Positions 46,867-55,474 of a DNA stretch of 64,000 nucleotides are shown here, one piece after another (the stretch's first letter is position 1; each line of letters starts with the position of its first letter). The notes beneath the pieces were generated by a model. It was not told the origin of the DNA. It made no database searches and saw only the letters and a program-made list of their open reading frames with translations. Source of the DNA: Cyclobacterium salsum (GTDB taxonomy: Bacteria > Bacteroidota > Bacteroidia > Cytophagales > Cyclobacteriaceae); assembly GCF_010119245.1 (NCBI RefSeq), contig NZ_WNKG01000010.1, positions 124,001-188,000 of the forward strand. Direction: 5' to 3'. The translations under genes and the position numbers were made by a program.

Positions 46867-48351
46867 ATGGAAAAAATAGCTGATTATATGTACGCCCTTG
46901 ACGAGTCGGCAATCGTCGCCATTACGGACCAAAAAGGCATAATCACCTATGTGAATGATAATTTTTGCAAAATTTCAAAATACAACAGAAAGGAGCTTAT
47001 CGGTCAGGATCACCGTCTCATTAATTCAGGTTACCATCCAAAATCTTTTATTCGAAACCTTTGGACCAGCATTGCTAACGGCAAGGTGTGGAAAGGTGAA
47101 ATAAAAAACAGGGCTAAAGACGGTGCCTATTACTGGGTGGACACCACCATCGTACCCTTTCTTAATAAAGAGGGCAAACCATACCAATACGTAGCCATTC
47201 GCTTTGATATTACCGATCGGAAAAAAGGCGAAGCGGACTTGAACCGATCGCTAAAGGAGATTTCCGATTATAAATATGCCCTGGATGTATCGGCAATCGT
47301 TGCCATCACCGATCAAAAGGGCATTATCAGGCATGTAAATGAAAATTTTTGTAAGATTTCAAAATACAGTGCACAGGAACTAATCGGCAAGGATCACCGC
47401 ATTATCAACTCCGGATATCATTCTAAAGCCTATATACGTGAATTGTGGACCACCATCGCCAATGGCAGGGTGTGGAAAGGAGAGCTGAAAAACAGAGCTA
47501 AAGATGGAACCTACTACTGGGTGGATACCACCATTGTGCCTTTTCTGAAAGCAGACGGTAAACCCTACCAATACGTAGCCATTCGCTCCGATATCACGGA
47601 AAGGAAAAAAGGGGAAGCGCACATAAAAAAGATCAATCATCAAGCTATTGAACACGGCAGAGCCCTGGAATCCAAAAACAGGCAATTGGTGGATTTTTGC
47701 AATATTGTTTCCCATAACCTTAGAGGTCCGTTGATTAACATTTCCATGTTAATCGACTTCACGGATAATAGCGAGTCCGAGGAAGAAAAAAATGAGATTC
47801 AGTCTAAAATGAAACCGGTGGTAAACCACTTGATGGAAGTCTTTAACGAGCTGGTAGAGTCCATTCAGGTTAAACAGGATACGGGTATTGCCGCTGATAA
47901 GGTATGCCTGGAAGATTGCCTCGAAAGAATCAAGGTGGGTTTTGAAACTCAAATCAAAAAGTACCAGGCAAATATAGGGGCAGATTTCAGTAAAGCGCCA
48001 TTAGTCATTTTTCCTCAAAAATACCTGGAAAGTATTTTTGCTAACCTGATAAGCAACGCCTTAAAATACAAATCCCCCAAACGAAATCCGGAAATTTACA
48101 TCGAATCTACCCCGGTGTCCGGGGCAACAGTGATTTCTTTTGCCGACAACGGTATGGGCATTGACCTGGACTTGCACAAACAGCATCTGTTTAAAATCCG
48201 CAAGACATTCCATAAGCATCCCGATGCCAAAGGTTTTGGTCTTTTTATGATAAAAACGCAGGTTGAGGCGATGGGAGGAGACATTTGGGTGGAAAGCCAA
48301 CCCGATAAAGGGAGTACATTTTTTGTAAAAATTTTAAATGGAGAAGCATGA
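46867..48351 (+). CDS. Double-PAS sensor histidine kinase
   Basis: 494 residues from the ATG at 46867 (an in-frame ATG at 46789 adds 26 residues of no known domain; either is possible). Two PAS/PAC domains (~8-127 and ~137-257) are about 80% identical to one another, each with ALD-x-SAIVAITDQKGII and NRAKDG-x-YYWVDTTIVPFL. The DHp helix SHNLRGPLINISM carries the phospho-His ~283. The HATPase has IFANLISNALKYKSP (N box), ADNGMGIDLD and GFGLFMIK. No TM segment or signal peptide is present, so it is a cytosolic sensor. Its stop overlaps the next gene's ATG (ATGA), making the receiver its cognate partner. Confidence 0.88.
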   Translation: MEKIADYMYALDESAIVAITDQKGIITYVNDNFCKISKYNRKELIGQDHRLINSGYHPKSFIRNLWTSIANGKVWKGEIKNRAKDGAYYWVDTTIVPFLNKEGKPYQYVAIRFDITDRKKGEADLNRSLKEISDYKYALDVSAIVAITDQKGIIRHVNENFCKISKYSAQELIGKDHRIINSGYHSKAYIRELWTTIANGRVWKGELKNRAKDGTYYWVDTTIVPFLKADGKPYQYVAIRSDITERKKGEAHIKKINHQAIEHGRALESKNRQLVDFCNIVSHNLRGPLINISMLIDFTDNSESEEEKNEIQSKMKPVVNHLMEVFNELVESIQVKQDTGIAADKVCLEDCLERIKVGFETQIKKYQANIGADFSKAPLVIFPQKYLESIFANLISNALKYKSPKRNPEIYIESTPVSGATVISFADNGMGIDLDLHKQHLFKIRKTFHKHPDAKGFGLFMIKTQVEAMGGDIWVESQPDKGSTFFVKILNGEA

Positions 48352-48746
48352 ACAATATTAAAAACCTAACCCTGATTGATGACGACGAAGTCTTTGTTTA
48401 CCTAACCCGAAAAACTTTGAATAAAACCAACTTGGTAGACCATATTAGGGTCTTTGAAAATGGTTTGGATGCATTGAACTTCATTAAGAATAACCTGGGC
48501 AATCAGGATAATTTACCGGAAGTAATCTTTTTGGACCTAAGCATGCCCATCATGGATGGCTGGCAATTTTTGGATGAGTTTAGCAGGTTAAAACTGGACC
48601 TTAGTAAAAAAATCACGATTTATATCTGCTCTTCCTCTATTTCTCCGGACGACGTGGCCCGGGCAAAATCCATCAGTGAAGTTTCTGATTTTATTTTTAA
48701 ACCAATTACCTCACAGAAACTCTACGATATTGTGGATAGCCTCTAA
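48348..48746 (+). CDS. Single-domain response regulator
   Basis: A 132-residue CheY-like receiver: LIDDDEVFVYLTRKTL (acidic pocket), VIFLDLSMPIMDGWQ with phospho-Asp 63, the ICSSS switch Ser and the FKPIT Lys. There is no output domain, so it acts by phosphotransfer or protein interaction. It is translationally coupled (4-base overlap) to the double-PAS kinase. Convergent with the next receiver gene. Confidence 0.9.
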   Translation: MNNIKNLTLIDDDEVFVYLTRKTLNKTNLVDHIRVFENGLDALNFIKNNLGNQDNLPEVIFLDLSMPIMDGWQFLDEFSRLKLDLSKKITIYICSSSISPDDVARAKSISEVSDFIFKPITSQKLYDIVDSL

Positions 48747-48790
48747 AGACACCTATCTGCTCCGTCGGAATGGCCTTCCTTTTGGCGTTT

Positions 48791-49237
48791 TTAGACCAGG
48801 AGCAAAAAGTTTTCTCTTTTCAATTTCTCGTCCTGATATTGAAAAGCGGTCATTACTGCTTTTTCCAATACGGTCTTGAGCTTACTAAAGCTACTTGGCT
48901 TGATAATGTATATATTCGCCCCATTGAGGAAGGTTTCTTCCAAATCCTTCTTATTATCCGACGTTGAATAAATAGCGATGGAAATCCCTATGAGTTTTTT
49001 ATCGCTTCGGATTTCTTTCAAACATTCCAATCCATCCTTGCGAGGCATGTTGAGATCCAAAAAAAGGAGATCGGGTAATGGAATGGTGCTATCATGGAGC
49101 CTTTCCATGAGTTTCATTCCGTCCTTTACCGTGCCAACGACTGTTTTGATTTCTAATTCGGCAAATGCCTCTGTAAAAATAAGACGGTCGTTTTCATCAT
49201 CATCGGCAAGTAGAATATGTATCGGTTCGTTTTCCAT
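48791..49237 (-). CDS. Rcp1-like single-domain response regulator
   Basis: 148 residues: ILLADDDENDRLIFTEAF, LLFLDLNMPRKDGLE (phospho-Asp 61), IYSTSDNKKDLEE and IIKPSSF. It is a close paralogue of the receiver at 52815-53294, sharing the ADDD opening and FLDxNMPRK. It lies 12 bases downstream of the CheB-CheR kinase on the same strand, so it is a likely phospho-acceptor. No DNA-binding domain. Confidence 0.9.
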   Translation of the reverse strand: MENEPIHILLADDDENDRLIFTEAFAELEIKTVVGTVKDGMKLMERLHDSTIPLPDLLFLDLNMPRKDGLECLKEIRSDKKLIGISIAIYSTSDNKKDLEETFLNGANIYIIKPSSFSKLKTVLEKAVMTAFQYQDEKLKRENFLLLV

Positions 49238-49249
49238 ATTGACTTTCGT

Positions 49250-52200
49250 TTATTGAGACGCAGACAGGCTTGCCTGTCCGGTAGGAAGGTAAATATTGAA
49301 AGTGGCCCCTTTATTTAGTTCGCTGTTTGCGGTAATGATCCCATTGTGATTGTCAACTACCTTTTTTACGATGGCAAGTCCGATACCTGTACCGGCATAT
49401 TCGTCTTTGCCGTGAAGCTTTTGCAATACTTCAAATATTTTGGTGCTGAATCGTTGTTCAAAGCCGATTCCGTTGTCGCTAAGGCTAATTTGACAGTATT
49501 CTTTTTGAGGAGAAAGTCCCTCCAAATTTAATTCCCCGCGTTGGATAATCCGGCTCGTTATTTTTATGTGAGGTTGCCTTTTCGGGTGTGAATACTTGAG
49601 CGCGTTGCCAATAAGATTATGCATAAGCTGACGAAACTGAAAAGGAATCACGTAAACTTCCCCAATTTCATTCACTTCTATTACCGCCCGCTTTTCATCG
49701 ATCAGCTCTTTAAACTCCCTTTTCACTTCTTCTATCACCTTATTGAGGTCGGTGTATTCAAATTTCCGTTCGCCAGCACTGATACCGGAAAAGGCAAGCA
49801 AATCCTGGATTAGTTGACGCATTCTTACCGTTTCCTGTTGGATGAGATGGAAATAATTTTTCCCTTTGTCCGATAAATGTGGCTCCTCTTTTTCCAAAAT
49901 GATTCCGGTAAAGGTTTGTACTTTACGAAGTGGCTCTTGTAAGTCATGACTTGAAACATAAGTGAATGCTTCCAGTTCTTTGTTCATATTCAGCAGCTCC
50001 TTATTTCTGCTATCCAGGGATTCATTGGCTACTTTTAACTCCTCCGTTCTTTTGTCAACGGCATGCTCTAGTTTCAATTTCTCTTCCTTTCGATCTCGAA
50101 TTTCCTTTTTAAGAAATTCTTTATCTCGTTTTTCCTTTTCTACTATCAGGCGTCTCACTTCGGTGATGTCAGAGATAATAAGTAGAATTAAGTCTTCCCG
50201 ATGGGTTTTCTGGACCACACGGCTTGCATTGAGAGACATTATTTTTTCGCCTATATCCAGAAAGGTATGTTTAACCTCGAAATCATGGAACTCAGCATTA
50301 TTAGGAATAATCTTTTCAAGCAATTTTCGCAGCTCGGGAATGTTCCATTGTTTGTTGCCCAATTCATATAGCAGTACTCCCTCGGTTTCTGCTTCGGTCA
50401 CGTCGAAGGTTTTGTAAAATGCCTTATTCGCAGATTTCACCCGAAGGTCGTTCCCTAAAACAAGCAAGGGATCGTGCATGGTCGAAACAATGGCATTGGA
50501 ATACTCATAGGATTCGTTGAGCAGGTCGATGCGGGTTTGCAACTCCTGATTGGTGGTAATGAGTTCTTCGTTGGTCGACTCTATTTCTTCCTTTGACGTT
50601 TCCAACTCTTCATTTACGGTTTGCAGTTCCTCGTTGCTCGAAACCACCTCTTCATGCGCACTTTGCAATTCTTCGGTAAATGCCTCCTGCTCTTGTGAGA
50701 CGGAAAGCGCATCGGCACGTGCGGTTGCCAATTCCTGTTCTAATTTCTTGATCCTTCTGTCTTTTGCAGGCGAATTGTCATTTTTGCTGTTGGCTTGCTT
50801 TGAATAAAGTTCTGCCTGTTCATGTTCTTTGAAAATAATAAGGAGCAAGGGTTCGTCCCATTCGATGTCTAGCGGAACTACTTCAAAACTGATCACTTTT
50901 ACCGCTCCATCTACTTTCAATTCAATCCCGGATTTACTTACGCGGTTTTCCGTCTTAATGACTTTGGAAATGGCCTTACGCAATTCAAAGGAAATTTCGG
51001 GTCGGGCCATTTTTAACACATTGAACGTGGCTTTGCCTTTTGGGTGCGTCAGGAATAAATCCGTGGTGCCGCGAAACTGAAGGATTTCCAGGTGGTGATT
51101 GATCACCACACTAGCCGGCAGGAATTCCGAAACAAGTACCTCGTCAATGGCATCGTCCAGCTCTCGTTGAGAAACAGAAACATTGACCTGAGCTTTTTTC
51201 CGATTGGATGAGGGAGTATTTTTCTCAGATTCAATGCTTTGCTTCATACGCGGGGAAAGTTCAGGCAGCCTATGCGCGCCTGAATTTTTTCTGCGCGAAA
51301 ATATTTTATACTTCTCTTTAAAGGGTGAGAAAAGATGGGTTGAGTGACTGATGTTTTCTGATTTGCCAAGCATCAAAAAACCATCGCTGTTTAACGCGTA
51401 ATGAAACGTGTTGATCGCTTTTTTCTGTGCGGCGGAATCAAAATAAATCAGGAGGTTACGGCAACTGATAAAATCAAGTCGGGAAAAAGGCGGGTCGCGC
51501 AATACGTTATGTGGAGCGAACACACACATATCCCGTACGGCCTTATTCACCCGGAAACTACCTTCTGCTTTTGTAAAGAAACGCTGAATGCGCTTTGGCG
51601 AAACGGTTTCTAATTCCTGCTTGGTAAAAGTACCAACGCGAGCCTTATTAATGGCCTCTACACTGAGGTCCGTTGCAAAAATCTGTATGGGTGTGTTGGA
51701 TGACTGACTTTCACTAATCTCAAGCAACATCATGGCGATGGAATACACTTCTTCGCCCGTTGCACAGGCCGGCACCCAAATCCGAAGCGACTCCCCTCCT
51801 TTTTTCCGTTTCAGCAATTCCGGGAAAAGATCACTTTGTAAATATTTGTGAGTATCGGTATCGCGAAAAAAGCTGGTTACATTAATAAGTAGATCCTGGA
51901 AAAGAATATCCGTCTCTTTGTTTTCTTTGGAAAGCAGCTCCGCATATTCGTTGAGGTCTGTTAGCCTATACATCAGCATTCTGCGAACGATGCGCCGCTT
52001 AATCGTATTCATTTTATATTCGCCGAAATCAATACCGGTGGCTTTATATAATTGAGTCAGAATCACTTTTAAATCGGGATTGTCATTCTCAATTACATCG
52101 TCGCTAAGAGGGTGCTCCCCATTGTGCTTAACAAACGGGTGTGTGCTGAGTCGTGCCAGTTCTTCGGCAATTTCCTTAGGCGATAAAATAAAGTCCACCA

Positions 52201-52747
52201 TGCCTGCTGCGATGGCAGAGTGGGGCATGCTGGTGAATTTTGCAGAGTCGTCCTGTGCAAAGGTTAACCCACCTTCATGCTTAATGTCTTTTATTCCGAC
52301 GGTACCATCGCTAGCGCTACCCGAGAGAATGATGCCGATCACCCGTTCTTTTTGCGCCTGAGCGAGTGAGGAAAAAAGGACATCGATGGAAATCGCATTA
52401 CCGCTGTCGGAGCGGGGAATTAATTTTATTTGACCGTCTGTCACCTCAATACCTTTGTCATAGGGAATGACGAAAACGTTATCGGGCTGTATCATCTCCA
52501 TGTCATCAATTTCCTGCACCTTCATTTTTGTCTTCTTCGACAAAATTTCAGTCAGCATGCTCTTGTGGTCCGGACTAAGGTGCTGCACATATATAAAAGC
52601 CATGCCCGTATCTGCCGGCAGGTATTGTAACAATTCTGTCATGGCTTCCAAACCTCCTGCAGATGCCCCTATGGCAACAATGGGGAAATGGCGTTTGGAA
52701 GCAGGAAGCGGTTTGGATCGGCTGGATTTTGATGGGTTCTTTTTCAT
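49250..52747 (-). CDS. CheB-CheR-PAS-histidine kinase fusion
   Basis: 1165 residues. Residues ~20-205 are a CheB methylesterase domain with the triad Ser (GASAGG), His (QHLSPDH) and Asp (GSASDGTVG). ~215-490 is a CheR SAM-methyltransferase domain (WVPACATGEEVYSIAMML). A long coiled coil follows (~650-740: repeated SSNEELQTVNEELE units), then a PAS region with YELGNKQWNIPELRKLLEKI, and finally a HisKA/HATPase kinase (SSHDLQEPLRKVQTF; NLIGNALKYSH; GIGLAIVKKVV). No receiver or HTH is attached. It is flanked by two receivers. The family is known as an all-in-one chemosensory-type kinase found apart from flagellar clusters, and its substrate is unknown. Confidence 0.9.
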   Translation of the reverse strand: MKKNPSKSSRSKPLPASKRHFPIVAIGASAGGLEAMTELLQYLPADTGMAFIYVQHLSPDHKSMLTEILSKKTKMKVQEIDDMEMIQPDNVFVIPYDKGIEVTDGQIKLIPRSDSGNAISIDVLFSSLAQAQKERVIGIILSGSASDGTVGIKDIKHEGGLTFAQDDSAKFTSMPHSAIAAGMVDFILSPKEIAEELARLSTHPFVKHNGEHPLSDDVIENDNPDLKVILTQLYKATGIDFGEYKMNTIKRRIVRRMLMYRLTDLNEYAELLSKENKETDILFQDLLINVTSFFRDTDTHKYLQSDLFPELLKRKKGGESLRIWVPACATGEEVYSIAMMLLEISESQSSNTPIQIFATDLSVEAINKARVGTFTKQELETVSPKRIQRFFTKAEGSFRVNKAVRDMCVFAPHNVLRDPPFSRLDFISCRNLLIYFDSAAQKKAINTFHYALNSDGFLMLGKSENISHSTHLFSPFKEKYKIFSRRKNSGAHRLPELSPRMKQSIESEKNTPSSNRKKAQVNVSVSQRELDDAIDEVLVSEFLPASVVINHHLEILQFRGTTDLFLTHPKGKATFNVLKMARPEISFELRKAISKVIKTENRVSKSGIELKVDGAVKVISFEVVPLDIEWDEPLLLIIFKEHEQAELYSKQANSKNDNSPAKDRRIKKLEQELATARADALSVSQEQEAFTEELQSAHEEVVSSNEELQTVNEELETSKEEIESTNEELITTNQELQTRIDLLNESYEYSNAIVSTMHDPLLVLGNDLRVKSANKAFYKTFDVTEAETEGVLLYELGNKQWNIPELRKLLEKIIPNNAEFHDFEVKHTFLDIGEKIMSLNASRVVQKTHREDLILLIISDITEVRRLIVEKEKRDKEFLKKEIRDRKEEKLKLEHAVDKRTEELKVANESLDSRNKELLNMNKELEAFTYVSSHDLQEPLRKVQTFTGIILEKEEPHLSDKGKNYFHLIQQETVRMRQLIQDLLAFSGISAGERKFEYTDLNKVIEEVKREFKELIDEKRAVIEVNEIGEVYVIPFQFRQLMHNLIGNALKYSHPKRQPHIKITSRIIQRGELNLEGLSPQKEYCQISLSDNGIGFEQRFSTKIFEVLQKLHGKDEYAGTGIGLAIVKKVVDNHNGIITANSELNKGATFNIYLPTGQASLSASQ

Positions 52748-52814
52748 TGGTATTCAGGTACTATCCTGGTCTTGGAAAGCGAGCGCTATCTCACTGGCAT
52801 GGGTTACCCTTTGT

Positions 52815-53294
52815 TTACTTTTTAGGATTATCGGGAATAACGATGGAAGCGCCTGTAATCATAAAGTTTTCTTCGAGCGGCAGGGAGTGATCCTTTTCCG
52901 TTACCAGGGTTAGCGCTTCATAGATGACTTTTTTCCAATTCGAAAATTCAACCGGTTTGCAGATATAATAGTGAGCGGCATCTCTAAAAACCTTCTTTAT
53001 CGATTCCAGGTCCGAAGAGGTAGAAAACATGATCACCGGAAGTTTCTGCAACCCATTGTTTCGTTTTATCTCTCCCAAGGTGGCAAAGCCACTTTTTCGC
53101 GGCATATTAATGTCCAGGAACAGCACATCGGGCAGCTTCTTCCCATTTTGGGTTAGCTCCTCCATCACCTGCTCTCCATTTTGCACCGTAGTGAGACTTG
53201 CGGACACCGGCAGCTCTTGCAAGGCATCTTTAAAAAGAAGGCAATCGGCCTGGTCGTCATCGGCAAGAAGGATATGGATGTGTTGTGAAATCAT
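52815..53294 (-). CDS. Rcp1-like single-domain response regulator
   Basis: 159 residues: ILLADDDQADCLLFKDAL, VLFLDINMPRKSGFA with phospho-Asp 61, MFSTSSDLES and ICKPVEF. It is a paralogue of the receiver at 48791-49237, and the pair brackets the CheB-CheR kinase. It is the first gene of this minus-strand unit, 67 bases upstream of the kinase. Its C-terminal tail (ITGASIVIPDNPKK) is longer than in the paralogue. Confidence 0.9.
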   Translation of the reverse strand: MISQHIHILLADDDQADCLLFKDALQELPVSASLTTVQNGEQVMEELTQNGKKLPDVLFLDINMPRKSGFATLGEIKRNNGLQKLPVIMFSTSSDLESIKKVFRDAAHYYICKPVEFSNWKKVIYEALTLVTEKDHSLPLEENFMITGASIVIPDNPKK

Positions 53295-53367
53295 TCATCA
53301 ATTTAAGAATATTCACATGCAATTGCTATCATTAAAACGAATACCTTTAATTGGGGGAATGTGTAAG

Positions 53368-53427
53368 GTGACTTAGGGACTGAGAGACTAAGAGACTAAG
53401 GGACTAAGAGACGGAGGGACTGAGAGA
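53368..53427. repeat. Tandem GACTAAGA / GACTGAGA octamer repeats
   Basis: Reiterated GGGACTGAGAGACTAAGAGA words at about 8-9-base period, running into the first MITE-like copy. It is a simple repeat of unknown role. Confidence 0.6.
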
Positions 53428-53441
53428 GGGGGAGCGAGAAT

Positions 53442-53609
53442 CGTCACTGCGAGGGGGCTAATCTGACTCCAATCGTATTTCACTGACCGTCCCAGCACCC
53501 GCGGCAGTCTGTCGGAAGATGTACACAGCAGGCGTATTTAAATGCCCTTTTTCGTGATTCTTACATCAACGCTCCGGTTCAGATTGCTTCGCTAGCGCTA
53601 CCGATGACG
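53442..53609. mobile_element. MITE-like repeat, copy 1
   Basis: 168 bases opening with CGTCACTGCGAG and ending near-complementary at CCGATGACG. It shares with copies 2 and 3 the blocks CCAATCGTATTTCACTGACC and CAGCACCCGCGGCAG. The right part contains GCTCCGGTTCAGATTGCTTCG, a word common in small inverted-repeat elements. No coding capacity. Confidence 0.75.
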
Positions 53610-53661
53610 TATTTTATAAGTATTTGGTTTTCAATATGATATAATCACTTCAAAATTATAC

Positions 53662-53710
53662 CGTCATCCCGATTTCTGCGTTTTTTAAAATGTTAATTCT
53701 CGCAATGACG
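53662..53710. mobile_element. Partial MITE-like end pair
   Basis: CGTCATCCCGATTTC ... CTCGCAATGACG, 49 bases with the same inverted termini but lacking the shared core. A shorter relative of the element. Confidence 0.5.
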
Positions 53711-53735
53711 CGGTGTGCGCACTGGAAACGCGACC

Positions 53736-53904
53736 CGTCACTGCGAGGGGGCTAACTTGACCCCAATCGTATTTCACTGACCGCCCCAGCACCCGCGGCA
53801 GCCTGTCGGAAGACGGACACAGCAGGCGTATTTAACCGACCATTTCTCGAACTCCTTACGTCTGCGCTCCGGTTCAGATTGCTTCGCTGGCGCTCGCAAT
53901 GACG
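53736..53904. mobile_element. MITE-like repeat, copy 2
   Basis: 169 bases from CGTCACTGCGAG to CTCGCAATGACG, giving a 12-bp terminal inverted repeat with one mismatch. This is the most complete copy; it keeps the core blocks of copies 1 and 3. Confidence 0.8.
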
Positions 53905-53929
53905 ACGTTGGCATCGGGCGACACGTTCC

Positions 53930-54000
53930 CGTCACTGCGAGGGGGCTAATCTGACCCCAATCGTATTTCACTGACCGCCCCAGCACCCGCGGCAGTCTGT
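53930..54000. mobile_element. MITE-like repeat, copy 3 (right-truncated)
   Basis: 71 bases matching the left part of copy 2 with few changes, cut off after CAGTCTGT, where unrelated AT-rich sequence begins. Confidence 0.75.
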
Positions 54001-54680
54001 AAAAGAAAGTAAAAACATGACATTTGGAGCAGGTAAACAAAAACCTTTTACAGATAAGCCTGGCAATTAGTTGCATAGAAAGGAAAAGAAACTACTAAAG
54101 GAAGATCGAAAAAACATTATATTAAAATGAAATTATTCAATTAATAAATAATACAGGCATTCAAATATTATATTTTTAATCTAAAATTAAAGTCTCTATT
54201 TATTTTTAAACTAATAAATATGGTTTCAAAAAGCATATTTAAATATTTAAAATACACTTTTTATGTTTTTTTATTATGGTTTGTGAAAATCATTTGTATA
54301 TTTGGTTACCTGTATAAAAATTTAGGGGAGATTAATAGCGATTGATTTATCTTACTAAATTTATAGGTTTTTTATTTTCTTAACGGTTCAAATTTTATAC
54401 AAAATAAGTGATTTAGAACAGTTCTGAATAAGTGTAATTTTTATAAAAACATGACTATGCTAATAGAAAATAAAGCCAATCTCAGGTGAAAAGTACAGCT
54501 AACATAAAATAAAATATCGATAATCGGTTAAACGAATTGACCTACCAACAAACTGCCCAAACCCCGTTTAACCTTCAAAAATGAAGTTTTTGTGACTGAC
54601 CGGGCGGAGCTATGCAAACTACTAAACCCTTCGGCTTAATTTTAAATCAAAACACCTAATACTTTCTGAAATTTTAATCA
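54001..54680. other. AT-rich leader of the exopolysaccharide locus
   Basis: 680 bases with a sharp drop in GC compared with the left. No ORF. A GGGCGGAGCTATG string (54602-54614) faintly resembles the ops/JUMPstart GGCGGTAGC, but the match is weak. It presumably holds the operon promoter; no exact TAnnTTTG was seen close to 54681. Confidence 0.4.
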
Positions 54681-55463
54681 ATGAAATTGACTTTTTTTAC
54701 CGGGCTTTTAGGGCTTATTATACTGGGCTCCTGTTCCACCCGAAACCTGATCTACATGAGTGACCTTCACCAGGAGGGATCAAACACGGAGAAGATCCAA
54801 AATGCACGGGAACCACGCATACAGCCTATTGACTTGCTGAGCATCACCGTCAGCACCTTAAACCCGGAATCCAATTTATTGTTTAACAGTGGCGTATTGG
54901 CCAGTATCGGCAGTTCACAAGGACAAGGGAATACCCCCAGCCAGCTCAATCAAGGGTATCGGGTAGACAACAATGGGGAGATCAACTTCCCGGTATTGGG
55001 TAAGGTCCAACTGGCCGGATTGACCCTGGAAGAGGCTACTGATAAAATGGTGCAGCTATTGGAAAAAGAAGCCCGAAATCCCATTGTCAATATTAAAATC
55101 ATGAATTTCAGGATCACAGTGGTCGGTGAAGTAAATAACCCCAGTACCATACCTGTCCCTTCCGAAAAAATCAATATCATTGAGGCCATAGGGCTGGCAG
55201 GGGATATGACAGCTTTTGGAAAAAGAGAGAACATCTTGCTGATGCGGGAGGTGGGGGAAGAACGGACCACGGTCAGGCTTAATTTAAATGATAAAGCCAT
55301 CCTCGACTCCCCTTATTTTTACCTGCAGCAAAACGACATCATCTATGTAGAGCCCGACAAGGCCAGGGCTTTACAAGCCAATTCCGGCCGGGTAAATACG
55401 ATGTTCTACCTAACCCTTCTGAATTCAATTGCTTTCGTAGCCTGGAGGTTTGGCCTGTTTTAA
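54681..55463 (+). CDS. Polysaccharide export lipoprotein (Wza-like)
   Basis: 260 residues. Lipobox in LGLIILGSCSTRN (Cys ~19), then the Poly_export domain from RIQPIDLLSITVSTLNPES through GYRVDNNGEINFPVLGKV and LEEATDKMVQLLEKEA. An SLBB-type domain follows (FRITVVGEVNNPSTIPVP, INIIEAIGLAGDMTAFGKR), and a C-terminal hydrophobic segment (LTLLNSIAFVAWRFGLF) acts as an outer-membrane plug helix. It forms the outer-membrane exit channel for exopolysaccharide and is the first gene of the locus, 11 bases before its kinase partner. Confidence 0.9.
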   Translation: MKLTFFTGLLGLIILGSCSTRNLIYMSDLHQEGSNTEKIQNAREPRIQPIDLLSITVSTLNPESNLLFNSGVLASIGSSQGQGNTPSQLNQGYRVDNNGEINFPVLGKVQLAGLTLEEATDKMVQLLEKEARNPIVNIKIMNFRITVVGEVNNPSTIPVPSEKINIIEAIGLAGDMTAFGKRENILLMREVGEERTTVRLNLNDKAILDSPYFYLQQNDIIYVEPDKARALQANSGRVNTMFYLTLLNSIAFVAWRFGLF

Positions 55464-55474
55464 ACCAGCTCAAC

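Noticed and set aside
53368-54000. Repeat cluster as a CRISPR array
   Set aside because: Repeats are 8-9 bases or about 169 bases, not 25-40-base repeats with unique spacers, and no cas genes are near.
53774-54076. A 100-codon minus frame
   Set aside because: It runs through two MITE-like copies and is rich in Arg, Cys and Trp; the frame is an effect of the repeats.
54602-54614. ops/JUMPstart element before the polysaccharide operon
   Set aside because: Only a partial match to GGCGGTAGC with an indel; no NusG-like antiterminator gene is adjacent.
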